From Armatimonadota bacterium (GTDB lineage Bacteria > Armatimonadota > Fimbriimonadia > Fimbriimonadales > Fimbriimonadaceae), in contig JAGQUX010000012.1 in the NCBI GenBank assembly GCA_020438215.1, positions 1-64,000 of the forward strand: a stretch of DNA of 64,000 nucleotides. The letters run 5' to 3'. A program made the translations under genes and the position numbers. The first letter of the stretch is position 1, and each line of letters begins with the position of its first letter. The notes under the pieces are model-generated. The model was not told where the DNA came from. It saw nothing but the letters and a program-made list of their open reading frames with translations, and searched no databases. Positions 34,415-42,840 of this stretch are shown one piece after another.

Positions 34415-34816
34415 CTATGGTCTACGATCAATGTAAATAACCTTGCCATACTGACCATCAATATTGAAATACTTTTCTGACTTGTAAATATTGCATGTCT
34501 CTAGCTTGTAAACATAAATATTTGCTCCATCGTAAGATACATCTATTGGCGAATTAGAACTATAAGAATCAGAAACAAAGAGCGTTCTCACGATCTTATT
34601 GGAATTTTTCCTCACTATAACTACATGCCACGCAGTATCGGTCGTAGCTCCAGCATCTTTCGAAAGAAGAACCAAGTCATGACTCTTCGTAAACGCTTGA
34701 TTCCTTGAAAATATCTCAATTTCAGCATCAGGCACAAAACTTAGTATTCGAAAAATGATAATGCATGTGACTACGTATGCAATCGCAAAGATCACAATAT
34801 AGTCAATCTTTTTCAT
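34415..34816 (-). CDS. Unknown membrane-anchored 133-residue protein
   Basis: An N-terminal membrane segment (residues 5-27: DYIVIFAIAYVVTCIIIFRIL) is followed by a mainly beta extracytoplasmic domain (TAWHVVIVRKNSNKIVRTLFVSD, ANIYVYKLETCNIY, KVIYIDRRP). No family recognised. A relic of a close paralogue lies at 33782-33830, each followed by a copy of the permease 3' end, so gene plus repeat behave as one unit. A palindrome and TACAAT box upstream (34876-34903) suggest its own promoter. Confidence 0.5.
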   Translation of the reverse strand: MKKIDYIVIFAIAYVVTCIIIFRILSFVPDAEIEIFSRNQAFTKSHDLVLLSKDAGATTDTAWHVVIVRKNSNKIVRTLFVSDSYSSNSPIDVSYDGANIYVYKLETCNIYKSEKYFNIDGQYGKVIYIDRRP

Positions 34817-34875
34817 ACTCGACCCTTTACAATTTGTGGCTCTAGCCCAGTACAGGTTTCTTACTGACTTGCCTC

Positions 34876-34903
34876 ATTGTACAACACCTCTACAGTAGAG
34901 GTG
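34876..34903 (-). promoter_or_regulatory. Palindrome and -10 box upstream of the 133-residue gene
   Basis: A perfect 9-bp inverted repeat CACCTCTAC-A-GTAGAGGTG (34885-34903) sits just upstream, on the minus strand, of TACAAT (34881-34876). It also lies immediately after the sugar-permease stop, so it could be an operator or a weak terminator; no T-tract follows. Confidence 0.45.
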
Positions 34904-34915
34904 CACAAGCTGGAA

Positions 34916-35773
34916 TCATCCCTTCAAACCAGTCGCGGCGATACCCTGAATAAACAGCCGTTGCGTGAAGAAGAACAGCACGATCACTGGCGCAACGACG
35001 GCAGTAGATGCCGCCATCATCAGGTTCCATTTGGTGCCACCCGCCTGCCCGTGGTAATCCCGCAAGCCAATCGCCAGCGTGAACATATCCTGTGAGCCGA
35101 GGTACAGAAGCGGCCCGAGGAAGTCGTTCCAAGTCGCCATGAAGCTGAACAAGGCCACAACGGCAAGCACCGGCTTCGCTAGCGGGAGAATCACCCGAAC
35201 AAAGATGCCCCACTCCGAGCAGCCATCAATCTTAGCGGCTTCGCTGAGTTCAAACGGAATCCCCCGGAAGAACTGCCGCATCAGGAAGATATTGAACGCC
35301 CCGGCAAACCACGCGGGAATCCAGAGCGGACGGAATGTCCCCACCCAGCCGAAATTCGCAAACATCTCAAATAGCGGCACCATCAGCACCGGAAACGGCA
35401 CCATCATGGTCGCAATCGTGATTTTGAACGCCGTCTCTCGCCCGGGCCATTTGAGCCGAGCAAACGAATACGCCACCACCGCATTGCTGAACACAGTCCC
35501 TGTCACCGTCAGCAAACAGACAATCAGTGTGTTCCGTGCATAAACAAAGAACGGAGCCGAGGTCAGAGCCTCCCAGTAGTTGCCTTTCTCGAGCGGGTTG
35601 GGAATCCATTCCGGAGGGATCTGAACAGCTTTGTCCGCGGTCTTGAGTGAAGTGGAAATCATCCACAGCAAAGGGATGAGAAAAATGATGCTGAGGATGA
35701 CCAGCACGAAGTGGATCGTGCCAACGGCAAATAGGTTTTGAGCTTTGAGCGATCGAGTTGGTTTTGCCATCAT
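34916..35773 (-). CDS. Sugar ABC transporter permease, MalG/UgpE type
   Basis: A 285-residue inner-membrane permease with six hydrophobic segments and the cytoplasmic EAA loop (LSEAAKIDGCSEWGIF...LPLAKPVL near residue 185), which docks the ATPase. The C-terminal FIQGIAATGLKG is the standard MalG-family ending. It is the last gene of the binding protein-permease-permease operon and overlaps the previous gene by one base. The 32-base 3' end is duplicated twice downstream (R1, R2). The ATPase is probably a shared MsmX-like protein elsewhere. Confidence 0.93.
   Translation of the reverse strand: MMAKPTRSLKAQNLFAVGTIHFVLVILSIIFLIPLLWMISTSLKTADKAVQIPPEWIPNPLEKGNYWEALTSAPFFVYARNTLIVCLLTVTGTVFSNAVVAYSFARLKWPGRETAFKITIATMMVPFPVLMVPLFEMFANFGWVGTFRPLWIPAWFAGAFNIFLMRQFFRGIPFELSEAAKIDGCSEWGIFVRVILPLAKPVLAVVALFSFMATWNDFLGPLLYLGSQDMFTLAIGLRDYHGQAGGTKWNLMMAASTAVVAPVIVLFFFTQRLFIQGIAATGLKG
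34920..34951. repeat. R3: parent copy of the permease 3'-end repeat
   Basis: The last 32 coding bases of the MalG-type permease, encoding the conserved GIAATGLKG tail. Diverged copies lie at 34369-34400 and 33731-33762 in the same orientation. Confidence 0.8.
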
Positions 35774-36702
35774 TACCCTCCTTCGTAGTGCACCTTGCTG
35801 TCAAAGAATTTGAGCGCGGCATTGGTCAAAAGCAGGATGATCAGGAACATCACCCAGCCCATTGCGCTGGCGTAGCCCATCCGCAAATCACGGAACGCCG
35901 AATCGAAAATGTACATCGTGTAGAGATAAGTGGACTGCTCAGGCGCGCCCCCAGGGAACATCACATAGGCTTGCGTGAAGTATTGCAGCGAGCCGATGAT
36001 CGCCATGATGACGTTGAACATAATCACCGGGCTGAGCAACGGAAGCGTCACCATTTTGGTGCGTTGCCACGCCGATGCTCCGTCAATATCCGCGGCCTCG
36101 TAGAGCGGCTTAGGAACTTCTTGGAGCCCAGCAAGATAGATTACCATCGCATGACCAGTCGTCCACATGGACATCAAAACGAGAACGCTTTTGGCGTACG
36201 CCTTGTCACCCAGGAAGTTGATATTGGTCGGCAGATGAGTGTGGAGATTCGCATTGAGCCAAGTGCCAATCGGCTCGATCATCATGGTGTTGATAATCCC
36301 TTGCTCGCCGTTGAATAGCCACAGCCAAAGGATTGCCAGGGGCACAGCAGGCACCAGTGCGGGCAGGAAGAAGAACGTCCGGTAGAACGCTTGCCCCTTC
36401 ACTTTGGTGTTGAGGAGCATCGCGAGCCCGAGAGCCACAACGGTACTCAGCGGCACCGAGAAAAACGCTACGTAGAGCGTGTTCCCTAAGCTTTGGTAGA
36501 ACAGCTTGTCCTGGAACAGATCAATGTAGTTCTTGGCGCCAATAAAGACCGGCGGGTTGAGAATTGAGTAATCCGTGAAGCTGTTATAGAGCGCCTTGAG
36601 CAATGGATAGCCAAGAAACACACTGAAACCGATAAACCAAGGAAGCGCAAAAAGGAGCCCTGCTCGCGCCTCTTTCTTAGCGCGGATATTGGTTTCGCTC
36701 AC
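35773..36702 (-). CDS. Sugar ABC transporter permease, MalF/UgpA type
   Basis: A 309-residue permease with about six membrane segments and the EAA motif YEAADIDGASAWQR followed by LPLLSPV near residue 215. The family pattern LYNSFTDYSILNPPVFIGAKNY is at the N-terminal side. It overlaps the binding-protein gene by ATGA upstream and touches the MalG-type gene downstream, so all three are translated together. It forms the channel heterodimer with the next gene product. Substrate unknown, probably an oligosaccharide. Confidence 0.93.
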   Translation of the reverse strand: MSETNIRAKKEARAGLLFALPWFIGFSVFLGYPLLKALYNSFTDYSILNPPVFIGAKNYIDLFQDKLFYQSLGNTLYVAFFSVPLSTVVALGLAMLLNTKVKGQAFYRTFFFLPALVPAVPLAILWLWLFNGEQGIINTMMIEPIGTWLNANLHTHLPTNINFLGDKAYAKSVLVLMSMWTTGHAMVIYLAGLQEVPKPLYEAADIDGASAWQRTKMVTLPLLSPVIMFNVIMAIIGSLQYFTQAYVMFPGGAPEQSTYLYTMYIFDSAFRDLRMGYASAMGWVMFLIILLLTNAALKFFDSKVHYEGG

Positions 36703-38075
36703 GGTTTGCCTCCTGCTTTGGCTTTCGCGATCTCTTCTTCTGTCAATACGCCGCGTGCCTTCTCATACTTCACGATGTCATCGAGGAGTGGCTGCATCTT
36801 GTTTTGAACGTCCTGCAGAGCCTCTTTGGGATCAGTGCCCCCGTTGATTTTTTCGGTAGCGGTGCGGATTTCTTGGCTTAGTTGCGGCCAGATCGGAGTC
36901 TTGGGTGGCACGATAACATTCGGGCTGTATGCCAAATCGGTAAAGAGCTGAACATACGGGTTCGGGTGATTCTCTATGAACTCTTTGCTGACTTTTTTCA
37001 GTGGAGAGTTCTTCTTCTGCCCCATGCAGAGTAGTTCCATCCCTTTTTGCGACTGCACAAACTTGATGAACTCAAACGCTTCTTTCGGGTGCTTGGCTCC
37101 GCGTGGGATGACCAGGATATCGAGGTCAATAATGGTGGGATTCACGAGGTCAGGGCGGTCGGCTGGAGTCGGGAATGGCGCGGCGGCCCACTCCAAATCC
37201 TTGTTATTCATCTCGATGAAGTTCGCCATCCACACGCCCTGCATGACGGTGGCAACGCGCCCATCCATAAAGGCGTTTTGGGGAGAGTTGAATGTCCCCA
37301 ACCCTTCCTTGAACGATTGCACCGTGCCCGAGCCATATTTCTCGGCATAGCTTCCAAACCATTCGTACCCGCGGATGACATCAGGGTCGGTTAGGGTGAG
37401 CTTGTCGTAGCCGTTCCAGAGTTGCCCACCAAACAGAGGCCCCCAGGCAAACGGCCACCAACCTGGCTCGGTGGGGAGGAATCCCATCCGCTCCATCTTG
37501 TCGCCATTCTTGATGGCGGCAAGTTTGTCGAGCTTGTCCAGTTCTTCGATGGTCTTGGGTGGGTTCTCAGGATCCCAACCGACTTCGCGCAAAATCGCTT
37601 TATTGAAGTGGAGCGCAGTGGATGCCGGCGTTGATGGTAACGCCCAAAGTTTCCCGCGATAGGTGCACATATCGTAGTACACGGGAATGTAATCATCGGG
37701 GCTGATTCCGCTTTCGGCAGCAAGCTCATCCAGTGGCATAACCGACTCATGATAAGCGTACTGTGCTAGGTTTCCGCCAAAGAGTCCGGCGACATCGGGG
37801 GGGACGCCGCCAGCGGTTGCGAGGGTGATTTTGTTAGAAATCCCGGCAACAGAGACGAATTTGACAAAGATCTTTTCTTGGCTGTCGTTGAATTCGTTGA
37901 CGACGGCCTCCATCGCCTCTTTCTCGAACGCTGACCACTTCTCCCAATAGGTGATGACAACACGACCATCATCGCGGGGTTTATCTTTGGCAAGGCGTTC
38001 GCCATAAAGAATTCCGCCTCCAATAATGGCAACCGCAACCGTGGTCAAAAGAATCGATTTCATACGCCGAATCAA
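36699..38075 (-). CDS. Membrane-anchored sugar-binding protein
   Basis: A 458-residue family 1 extracellular solute-binding protein. The N-terminus has a hydrophobic segment (SILLTTVAVAIIGGGILY) without a lipobox Cys, so it is an uncleaved anchor or an atypical signal. The mature part has VITYWEKWSAFEKEAMEAVVNEFN, GGVPPDVAGLFG and the C-terminal DPKEALQDVQNKMQPLLDD typical of the family. It is the first gene of the transporter operon and captures the sugar for the two permeases downstream. Confidence 0.92.
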   Translation of the reverse strand: MIRRMKSILLTTVAVAIIGGGILYGERLAKDKPRDDGRVVITYWEKWSAFEKEAMEAVVNEFNDSQEKIFVKFVSVAGISNKITLATAGGVPPDVAGLFGGNLAQYAYHESVMPLDELAAESGISPDDYIPVYYDMCTYRGKLWALPSTPASTALHFNKAILREVGWDPENPPKTIEELDKLDKLAAIKNGDKMERMGFLPTEPGWWPFAWGPLFGGQLWNGYDKLTLTDPDVIRGYEWFGSYAEKYGSGTVQSFKEGLGTFNSPQNAFMDGRVATVMQGVWMANFIEMNNKDLEWAAAPFPTPADRPDLVNPTIIDLDILVIPRGAKHPKEAFEFIKFVQSQKGMELLCMGQKKNSPLKKVSKEFIENHPNPYVQLFTDLAYSPNVIVPPKTPIWPQLSQEIRTATEKINGGTDPKEALQDVQNKMQPLLDDIVKYEKARGVLTEEEIAKAKAGGKP

Positions 38076-38166
38076 GCCGAGTGAATTCGTAGTCTAGCAC
38101 GGTGGAGCCGTGATTTGTACTTGGAATGCATGTATTCCGTGCCGCTATGCTCGCCTAGATACGGGC

Positions 38167-38589
38167 TCAGTTTTTCCTTTGACGTCTCCTGAATTTTCCG
38201 CAATAGTGGATCTGAACAAAGTCTACGACTTCCTTCGGCAAGATTTCTGTAAAAGTGATGATGGCGATGATAACGAGGGTGAGAATAAAGCCTCGCGGGG
38301 GATAGCCTTCTCTTTGAATCGCGAAGTGCTGAACAATGAAAAACGGCAAGTGAACGACCGTGTTATAGGCAAACTTCTTGAAACTCTTGCCAATGTCATA
38401 TCCGAAAGGGAACATGAAAAGCGTTAGAAAGCCTGCCTTGAACACATGCCGTGAGCTGCTTTCAGGAAACAAAAACAGGAAGGACAAGAGTCCAATTCGA
38501 ACCCCAACACAAGCCAGATCAAGGAGGATACAACGCCGAAAAGTGCCGTCCTTCTGCTTAGCATCGCGTTTTTTCTTGTTTTGACTCAT
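38167..38589 (-). CDS. Unknown small membrane protein
   Basis: A 140-residue protein with a charged N-terminus (MSQNKKKRDAKQKDG) and three hydrophobic segments: DLACVGVRIGLLSFLFLF, VFKAGFLTLFMFPFGYDIG and FILTLVIIAIITFTEIL. I start at the ATG at 38589 because the upstream extension to 38661 has no support. No family recognised. It stands alone between the transporter operon and the divergent TauE-type gene. Confidence 0.5.
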   Translation of the reverse strand: MSQNKKKRDAKQKDGTFRRCILLDLACVGVRIGLLSFLFLFPESSSRHVFKAGFLTLFMFPFGYDIGKSFKKFAYNTVVHLPFFIVQHFAIQREGYPPRGFILTLVIIAIITFTEILPKEVVDFVQIHYCGKFRRRQRKN

Positions 38590-38747
38590 TTTTGGAGTGG
38601 CTTCGTATACTTGCCTTCGGAAGTAACTCCCTCCATTCTGAATTACTTCAACTGCGCTCACGTTGTTACGAGGTCGGCTAGTTCCGAATTTTCTGGACGT
38701 TCACGAGCCTGAATTCAACCAGAGCGAAAGTGTCACAATAGCCAGCG

Positions 38748-39521
38748 TTGCCGCTCCACTTCGACACTCCCGCGGGACTCGCCTTGATCTTTGTGGCTGG
38801 GTTCATCGCCTCCGCTATCAACGCGGTGGCGGGTGGAGGAACGCTCATCTCCTACCCAACGATGGTGGGGCTGGGGTTAGCTGACCGCATAGCAAATGCA
38901 ACCAACGCGGTTGCTCTGTGGCCTGGTTCGCTGAGCGGAGCGTGGGGTTTCCGGGAGCACCTTGCTAAGGTCAAGAAGCACCTCTTCTTCTTGCTCCCAT
39001 CTACGATTTTAGGTTCAATTGCAGGCTCGCTTTTGCTTGTCATCACCAAAGAGGAGCTATTCAAAATCATCGTTCCGTTCTTGATTTTGCTCGCGACATT
39101 GCTCCTTGCGGGTCAAGACAGGATCAAAGCGTGGACGCAGAAATCGGGGCTTCATTTGCCGTTATGGGGAGCGGCAATCCTGCAGTTCTTTGTTGCGGTT
39201 TATGGCGGCTACTTTGGCGCGGGGATGGGCATCATGATGCTGGGAATCATGAGTTTGTATGTAGATGGAGACATGAACGCCCTGAACGCCGTCAAGAACT
39301 GGCTTGCGGTGGTGATCAACCTAGGCGCATCCATTATCTTATTTAGCAAGGGCTTAGTTTCGTGGATGCCGTGCTTGGCATTGATGTCCGGGGCATTGCT
39401 GGGTGGCTATGGTTCCGCGCGGCTCTCGCAAAAAGTTGACCCCAAGAAACTCCGTGTCGTTGTGGTTGTGTACGGAATCGGGATGTCGCTCTTTTATATG
39501 TATCGGGTGTTATCGGGATGA
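38748..39521 (+). CDS. TauE/SafE-family exporter
   Basis: A 257-residue membrane protein of the TauE/SafE (YfcA-like) family, which moves sulfite, sulfoacetate or other organic anions out of the cell. The first family repeat is visible as FIASAINAVAGGGTLISYPTM, with the second half showing YGGYFGAGMGIMMLGIMSL. About eight hydrophobic segments. The start is a TTG at 38748; no better ATG precedes the conserved region. It overlaps the following nucleotidyltransferase gene by four bases. Confidence 0.87.
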   Translation: MPLHFDTPAGLALIFVAGFIASAINAVAGGGTLISYPTMVGLGLADRIANATNAVALWPGSLSGAWGFREHLAKVKKHLFFLLPSTILGSIAGSLLLVITKEELFKIIVPFLILLATLLLAGQDRIKAWTQKSGLHLPLWGAAILQFFVAVYGGYFGAGMGIMMLGIMSLYVDGDMNALNAVKNWLAVVINLGASIILFSKGLVSWMPCLALMSGALLGGYGSARLSQKVDPKKLRVVVVVYGIGMSLFYMYRVLSG

Positions 39522-40294
39522 AGTGGGGCGTCGTGATTCTTGCGGGAGGCTTGACTCCTGATCCATTGGCAAGCCAAATCGGAACCCCACGTAAGGCATT
39601 GGCACAAGTCGAGGGCAGAACTTGCCTTGCTTGGACTCTGGATGCTGTTGCCGGTGCAGAAATCGGCGAGATGGTTGTGGTCGGTGGCGAAGATATCAAA
39701 GAGCATGTTCACACGGGTACATGGGTGGATGAACAAGCCGGGCACATTGATAACGCCCGCGCCGGAGTCGCCGCTCTGCCTGATTGCGATGCGTTTCTCT
39801 TTCTCCCCAGTGATACACCGTTCCTACAATCCAGCGGGGTGCGGCACTATGTGGACGCGGTTTCAGCAAGGGTGGACGCCCAGCAGGAGCGTTTCTATTC
39901 CGCCGGGATTTGCCCACTCAGCGAATTTGATGCCCTCTTCCCGAGTTGGGAAGACCCTTATCTCAAGCTCAAAGATGGCGACTACCGATCAGGGGCGTAC
40001 TATGCAACGAGTCGAGCCGGTTTTGAACACGCATCCAAGATTTTTGAAGAGTTCAGCGCAAGTCGCAAAAACCAGGGCAAGATGCTGATGCGGCTCGGCC
40101 CTTGGACGCTGGTGCGTTACTTAATCCACCTCATCACGATTGCGGAGGCAGAAAAACGCGCGAGCAAGCTCTTTGAGGGGCAAGCCATCTTGATCTCCGA
40201 TTGCGACCCTTACGCAATGGCCGATCTTGATAACATCAAAGATCTTGAGTGTCTGCTCAAGTACGCACCGAAGATTCTCGGCTCTCAGTCTTGA
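39518..40294 (+). CDS. MobA-like NTP transferase
   Basis: A 258-residue GT-A-fold nucleotidyltransferase. The nucleotide loop ILAGG...GTPRKALAQVEGRTCLAW is at the N-terminus and the metal Asp lies in FLFLPSDTPFLQ near residue 95. It resembles MobA/CofC/IspD-type enzymes that transfer NMP to a phosphate acceptor, but the specific substrate is not evident. The C-terminal half, with LGPWTLVRYLIHLITIAEAEKRAS, is longer than in MobA. Coupled to the TauE gene by a 4-base overlap and convergent, by 10 bases, with the next gene. Confidence 0.8.
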   Translation: MKWGVVILAGGLTPDPLASQIGTPRKALAQVEGRTCLAWTLDAVAGAEIGEMVVVGGEDIKEHVHTGTWVDEQAGHIDNARAGVAALPDCDAFLFLPSDTPFLQSSGVRHYVDAVSARVDAQQERFYSAGICPLSEFDALFPSWEDPYLKLKDGDYRSGAYYATSRAGFEHASKIFEEFSASRKNQGKMLMRLGPWTLVRYLIHLITIAEAEKRASKLFEGQAILISDCDPYAMADLDNIKDLECLLKYAPKILGSQS

Positions 40295-40977
40295 AGCTGT
40301 TTCGGGAAAAACCGGAAAGTGACTTCGCCTTTCCCTTCAAAAGTCAGGCCATCTGCTTTCCAATACGCTCCGTTCGGGCCGACTTCCATCTTGCCCGCCG
40401 GGACATCGGTGTGCTCAACATTGAAGACTGTATTCGGGTCGTATTTGATGATCATGCGGAGCTGATCCATCCCGTGCATCATCGCACCAAACCGATATTT
40501 GATTTCGCGCTGAGCAAGCCCGTATCCCACCTTCGCAAGAGGCAAAGTGAACTTCATCCGGAGTGCTCCTGTGCCTTTCGGAGGCATGGAAACAGGGAAG
40601 TTGTAAACATGCATTTGGGTGGAAATCATGCCGGGGCGATCGGGGCCACCCATGCTCTTTGTGGACATGGCATCAGGAGTTTCCATATCTACTTTGTTCC
40701 AACTCGCCCACATGTCTTTGATGTCGTAGTGGGTGCGTCCGCGTGAGAGGAACGTCAGCCCGACATTGCCTTCACCACCTGCTTCCGAGCGGAAGGTGGT
40801 AAGAGTTTCGAAAGTCGCTGTTTCCTTGCCGATTGTCACCGTGACCGAGTGAAGCTGCCGCTCGGCACTTAAACCGGTTAGACCACCGATTGCGGGCATC
40901 GCCGCATAGATTTCGGTCGGTTGGTTTGTAGGTTGCTGTTGCATCGGGGACATCAATAGCGCGAGAGGAATCAGCAT
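40285..40977 (-). CDS. Unknown exported beta-rich protein
   Basis: A 230-residue protein with a short hydrophobic start (MLIPLALLMSPMQQQ), probably a signal peptide. The body alternates strands, e.g. HSVTVTIGKETATFETLTTF and GALRMKFTLPLAKVGYGL, and is rich in Met and Gly in the centre (MSTKSMGGPDRPGMIS). No family recognised. It lies 44 bases downstream of ribH on the same strand. Confidence 0.5.
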   Translation of the reverse strand: MLIPLALLMSPMQQQPTNQPTEIYAAMPAIGGLTGLSAERQLHSVTVTIGKETATFETLTTFRSEAGGEGNVGLTFLSRGRTHYDIKDMWASWNKVDMETPDAMSTKSMGGPDRPGMISTQMHVYNFPVSMPPKGTGALRMKFTLPLAKVGYGLAQREIKYRFGAMMHGMDQLRMIIKYDPNTVFNVEHTDVPAGKMEVGPNGAYWKADGLTFEGKGEVTFRFFPKQLQD

Positions 40978-41021
40978 ATACCTCTCAGACGAGCGCGAAA
41001 CCGATTCCGTTCCGGACTGTC

Positions 41022-41447
41022 CTACGATTCGTCGAGGGCATCCATGACGCTAAGAAGTGCGCCCGCCGCTTCGCGACCTTTGTTACCCATCTTGAGGCCC
41101 GCACGCTCGAACGCCTGCTCCGCCGTTTCCGGAGTGATGATCCCCCAGGTGATCGGTTTGCCCGATTCCATCATCAGCTTCATCAAGGCAGAGCTGACAT
41201 CACCAGCCAGGAGCCCAGCATGGTTAGTTGCCCCTTGCATGATGCATCCTAAAGCAACGACTCCATCGTGAGATTGCAGGAGTTTTTGGGCAACAATCGG
41301 TACTTCCCAAGTGCCCGGAACCTCGACGACTTTCGCCTTGATTCCCGCGGATTTCAGTTCATCGATGGCACCATCACGCAGTGCGCTGGTGACGAGTTCG
41401 TTCCAGCGGCTGACAACAATCGCAACTTTGCGTGAGGACTTGCCCAT
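41022..41447 (-). CDS. ribH: 6,7-dimethyl-8-ribityllumazine synthase
   Basis: RibH, 141 residues, condenses ribityl-aminouracil with dihydroxybutanone phosphate in riboflavin synthesis and assembles into pentamers or icosahedra. Visible motifs are SRWNELVTSALRDGA at the N-terminus, VPGTWEVPIVAQKLL, GCIMQGATNHAGLLAGDV with the active His, WGIITPETAEQAFERAG and the C-terminal NKGREAAGALLSVM. Length is typical. Other rib genes are not in the window. Confidence 0.96.
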   Translation of the reverse strand: MGKSSRKVAIVVSRWNELVTSALRDGAIDELKSAGIKAKVVEVPGTWEVPIVAQKLLQSHDGVVALGCIMQGATNHAGLLAGDVSSALMKLMMESGKPITWGIITPETAEQAFERAGLKMGNKGREAAGALLSVMDALDES

Positions 41448-41525
41448 ACCTTCAAGTATGGCTGGATTTCGTATTTTTCTAGGGGTACAGGTTCAAAATG
41501 GGCAGTAGAATGAAGACTCAAGCCG

Positions 41526-42728
41526 ATGTCTGATCTGAGCGATTTGACCAGCCAATGTATCCGATGCGGATTCTGTCTGGAAAGCTGCCCCACCTTCCTC
41601 ATTACAGGGGATGAATCGCAGGGGCCGCGCGGTCGGATCAAGCTGGCGCGTGAGGGAGAGTGGGATCGCGATACCTACAAGGCCATAGACTCCTGCTTAG
41701 GTTGCCGCAATTGCGAAACCGCTTGCCCGAGTGGCGTGAAATACGGCGAAATCTTGGAGTTAGCCCGTGCGGAACTCGAACCCAAACACGGTCGCAAAGC
41801 ACGCAGGCAGCTTTTGGGTGGGCTCACCGACCCAAAGAAAGCGCGGTTACAGTTCGGGCTAGCGAGTTTCTGGCCCGGGGAGAAGATGCCTGGCTTTCTC
41901 AGTCAAGCGGTGAGTGGGCAAGCTCCCGAAGCGCGCACTCCTACGCTCCCGAACCCCACTCCCTGGCCCCCGCTGGAAGAGCGCGACCTGCCGCCAATCC
42001 GAGGTGAGGTGTATCTCCTCGAAGGGTGCGTGATGCGAGTGCTGTATCCCGATGTCCACGAAGCCACGAGGCGACTGCTCAGAAGGATTGGGTTCGCCGT
42101 TCGGGAATCGGATGCGGGATGCTGTGGTGCGCTCCATGCCCACGCCGGGCATTTGGATGAAGCGGAAGCCAAGGCCCAAGCACTGGCTCAATCTTTCTCT
42201 GACGACCTACCGATTATTGTGAACTCCGCCGGGTGCGGAAGCACAATGAAGGAGTACGGACATGTTGTTGGCAAAGGGTTACAGCAAACCGCAAAGAGAA
42301 CCTACGACATCACCGAGTTTCTCCTTGCCAACGGGTTAAAAGAGTGCCTCCTGTCGAGCCCAGGTTTCCCAAACCTCACTCTGACTTACCACGATGCTTG
42401 CCACCTTGCCCACGGACAGAAGATCACATCCCCACCGCGTGAGCTGCTCGCCGCGATTCCTGGCGTAACGTTGACCCCTCTCCCCGAAAGTGACCTCTGT
42501 TGCGGGAGCGCGGGAACGTATAACATCTTTCAACCGCAGATGGCTCGGAAGCTCCTCGATCGCAAATGGAGCAACATCGCTGGCACCGATGCTCACATCG
42601 CCGTCATGGGGAATCCTGGGTGTCAAGGCTGGATTCAGCAGGCGGCGGATGAAGCAGGATCTCCCATTCGCGTAATGCACACGGCTGATGTTCTCGAGGC
42701 GGCATTTTCCGGAATTCGGGCACGGTAG
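41526..42728 (+). CDS. glcF: Glycolate oxidase iron-sulfur subunit-like protein
   Basis: A 400-residue GlcF/LutA-type oxidoreductase subunit. Two 4Fe-4S binding motifs are at the N-terminus, CIRCGFCLESCP near residue 11 and CLGCRNCETACP near 57. Two cysteine-rich CCG domains follow: DAGCCGALHAHAGH near 197 and LCCGSAGTYN near 325. GlcF passes electrons from the flavin subunit GlcD during oxidation of glycolate or lactate. No glcD/glcE gene is adjacent, so the symbol reflects family resemblance only. Confidence 0.88.
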   Translation: MSDLSDLTSQCIRCGFCLESCPTFLITGDESQGPRGRIKLAREGEWDRDTYKAIDSCLGCRNCETACPSGVKYGEILELARAELEPKHGRKARRQLLGGLTDPKKARLQFGLASFWPGEKMPGFLSQAVSGQAPEARTPTLPNPTPWPPLEERDLPPIRGEVYLLEGCVMRVLYPDVHEATRRLLRRIGFAVRESDAGCCGALHAHAGHLDEAEAKAQALAQSFSDDLPIIVNSAGCGSTMKEYGHVVGKGLQQTAKRTYDITEFLLANGLKECLLSSPGFPNLTLTYHDACHLAHGQKITSPPRELLAAIPGVTLTPLPESDLCCGSAGTYNIFQPQMARKLLDRKWSNIAGTDAHIAVMGNPGCQGWIQQAADEAGSPIRVMHTADVLEAAFSGIRAR

Positions 42729-42801
42729 TCCCGCTTTCGTTGAACCTGAAAACAATCAGATCGCAAACAGTTGGCAAAATGTCTTCGTAAGCAGACAAGT
42801 A

Positions 42802-42818
42802 GCAAAATTAACATTTGC
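42802..42818. promoter_or_regulatory. Inverted repeat upstream of folE2
   Basis: GCAAA-N7-TTTGC, ending 23 bases before the folE2 ATG. FolE2 is zinc-independent and is often under Zur control in other bacteria, so this could be an operator, but the sequence does not match the usual Zur box closely. Confidence 0.3.
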
Positions 42819-42840
42819 ATCTTGATTTGAGATAACCAGT

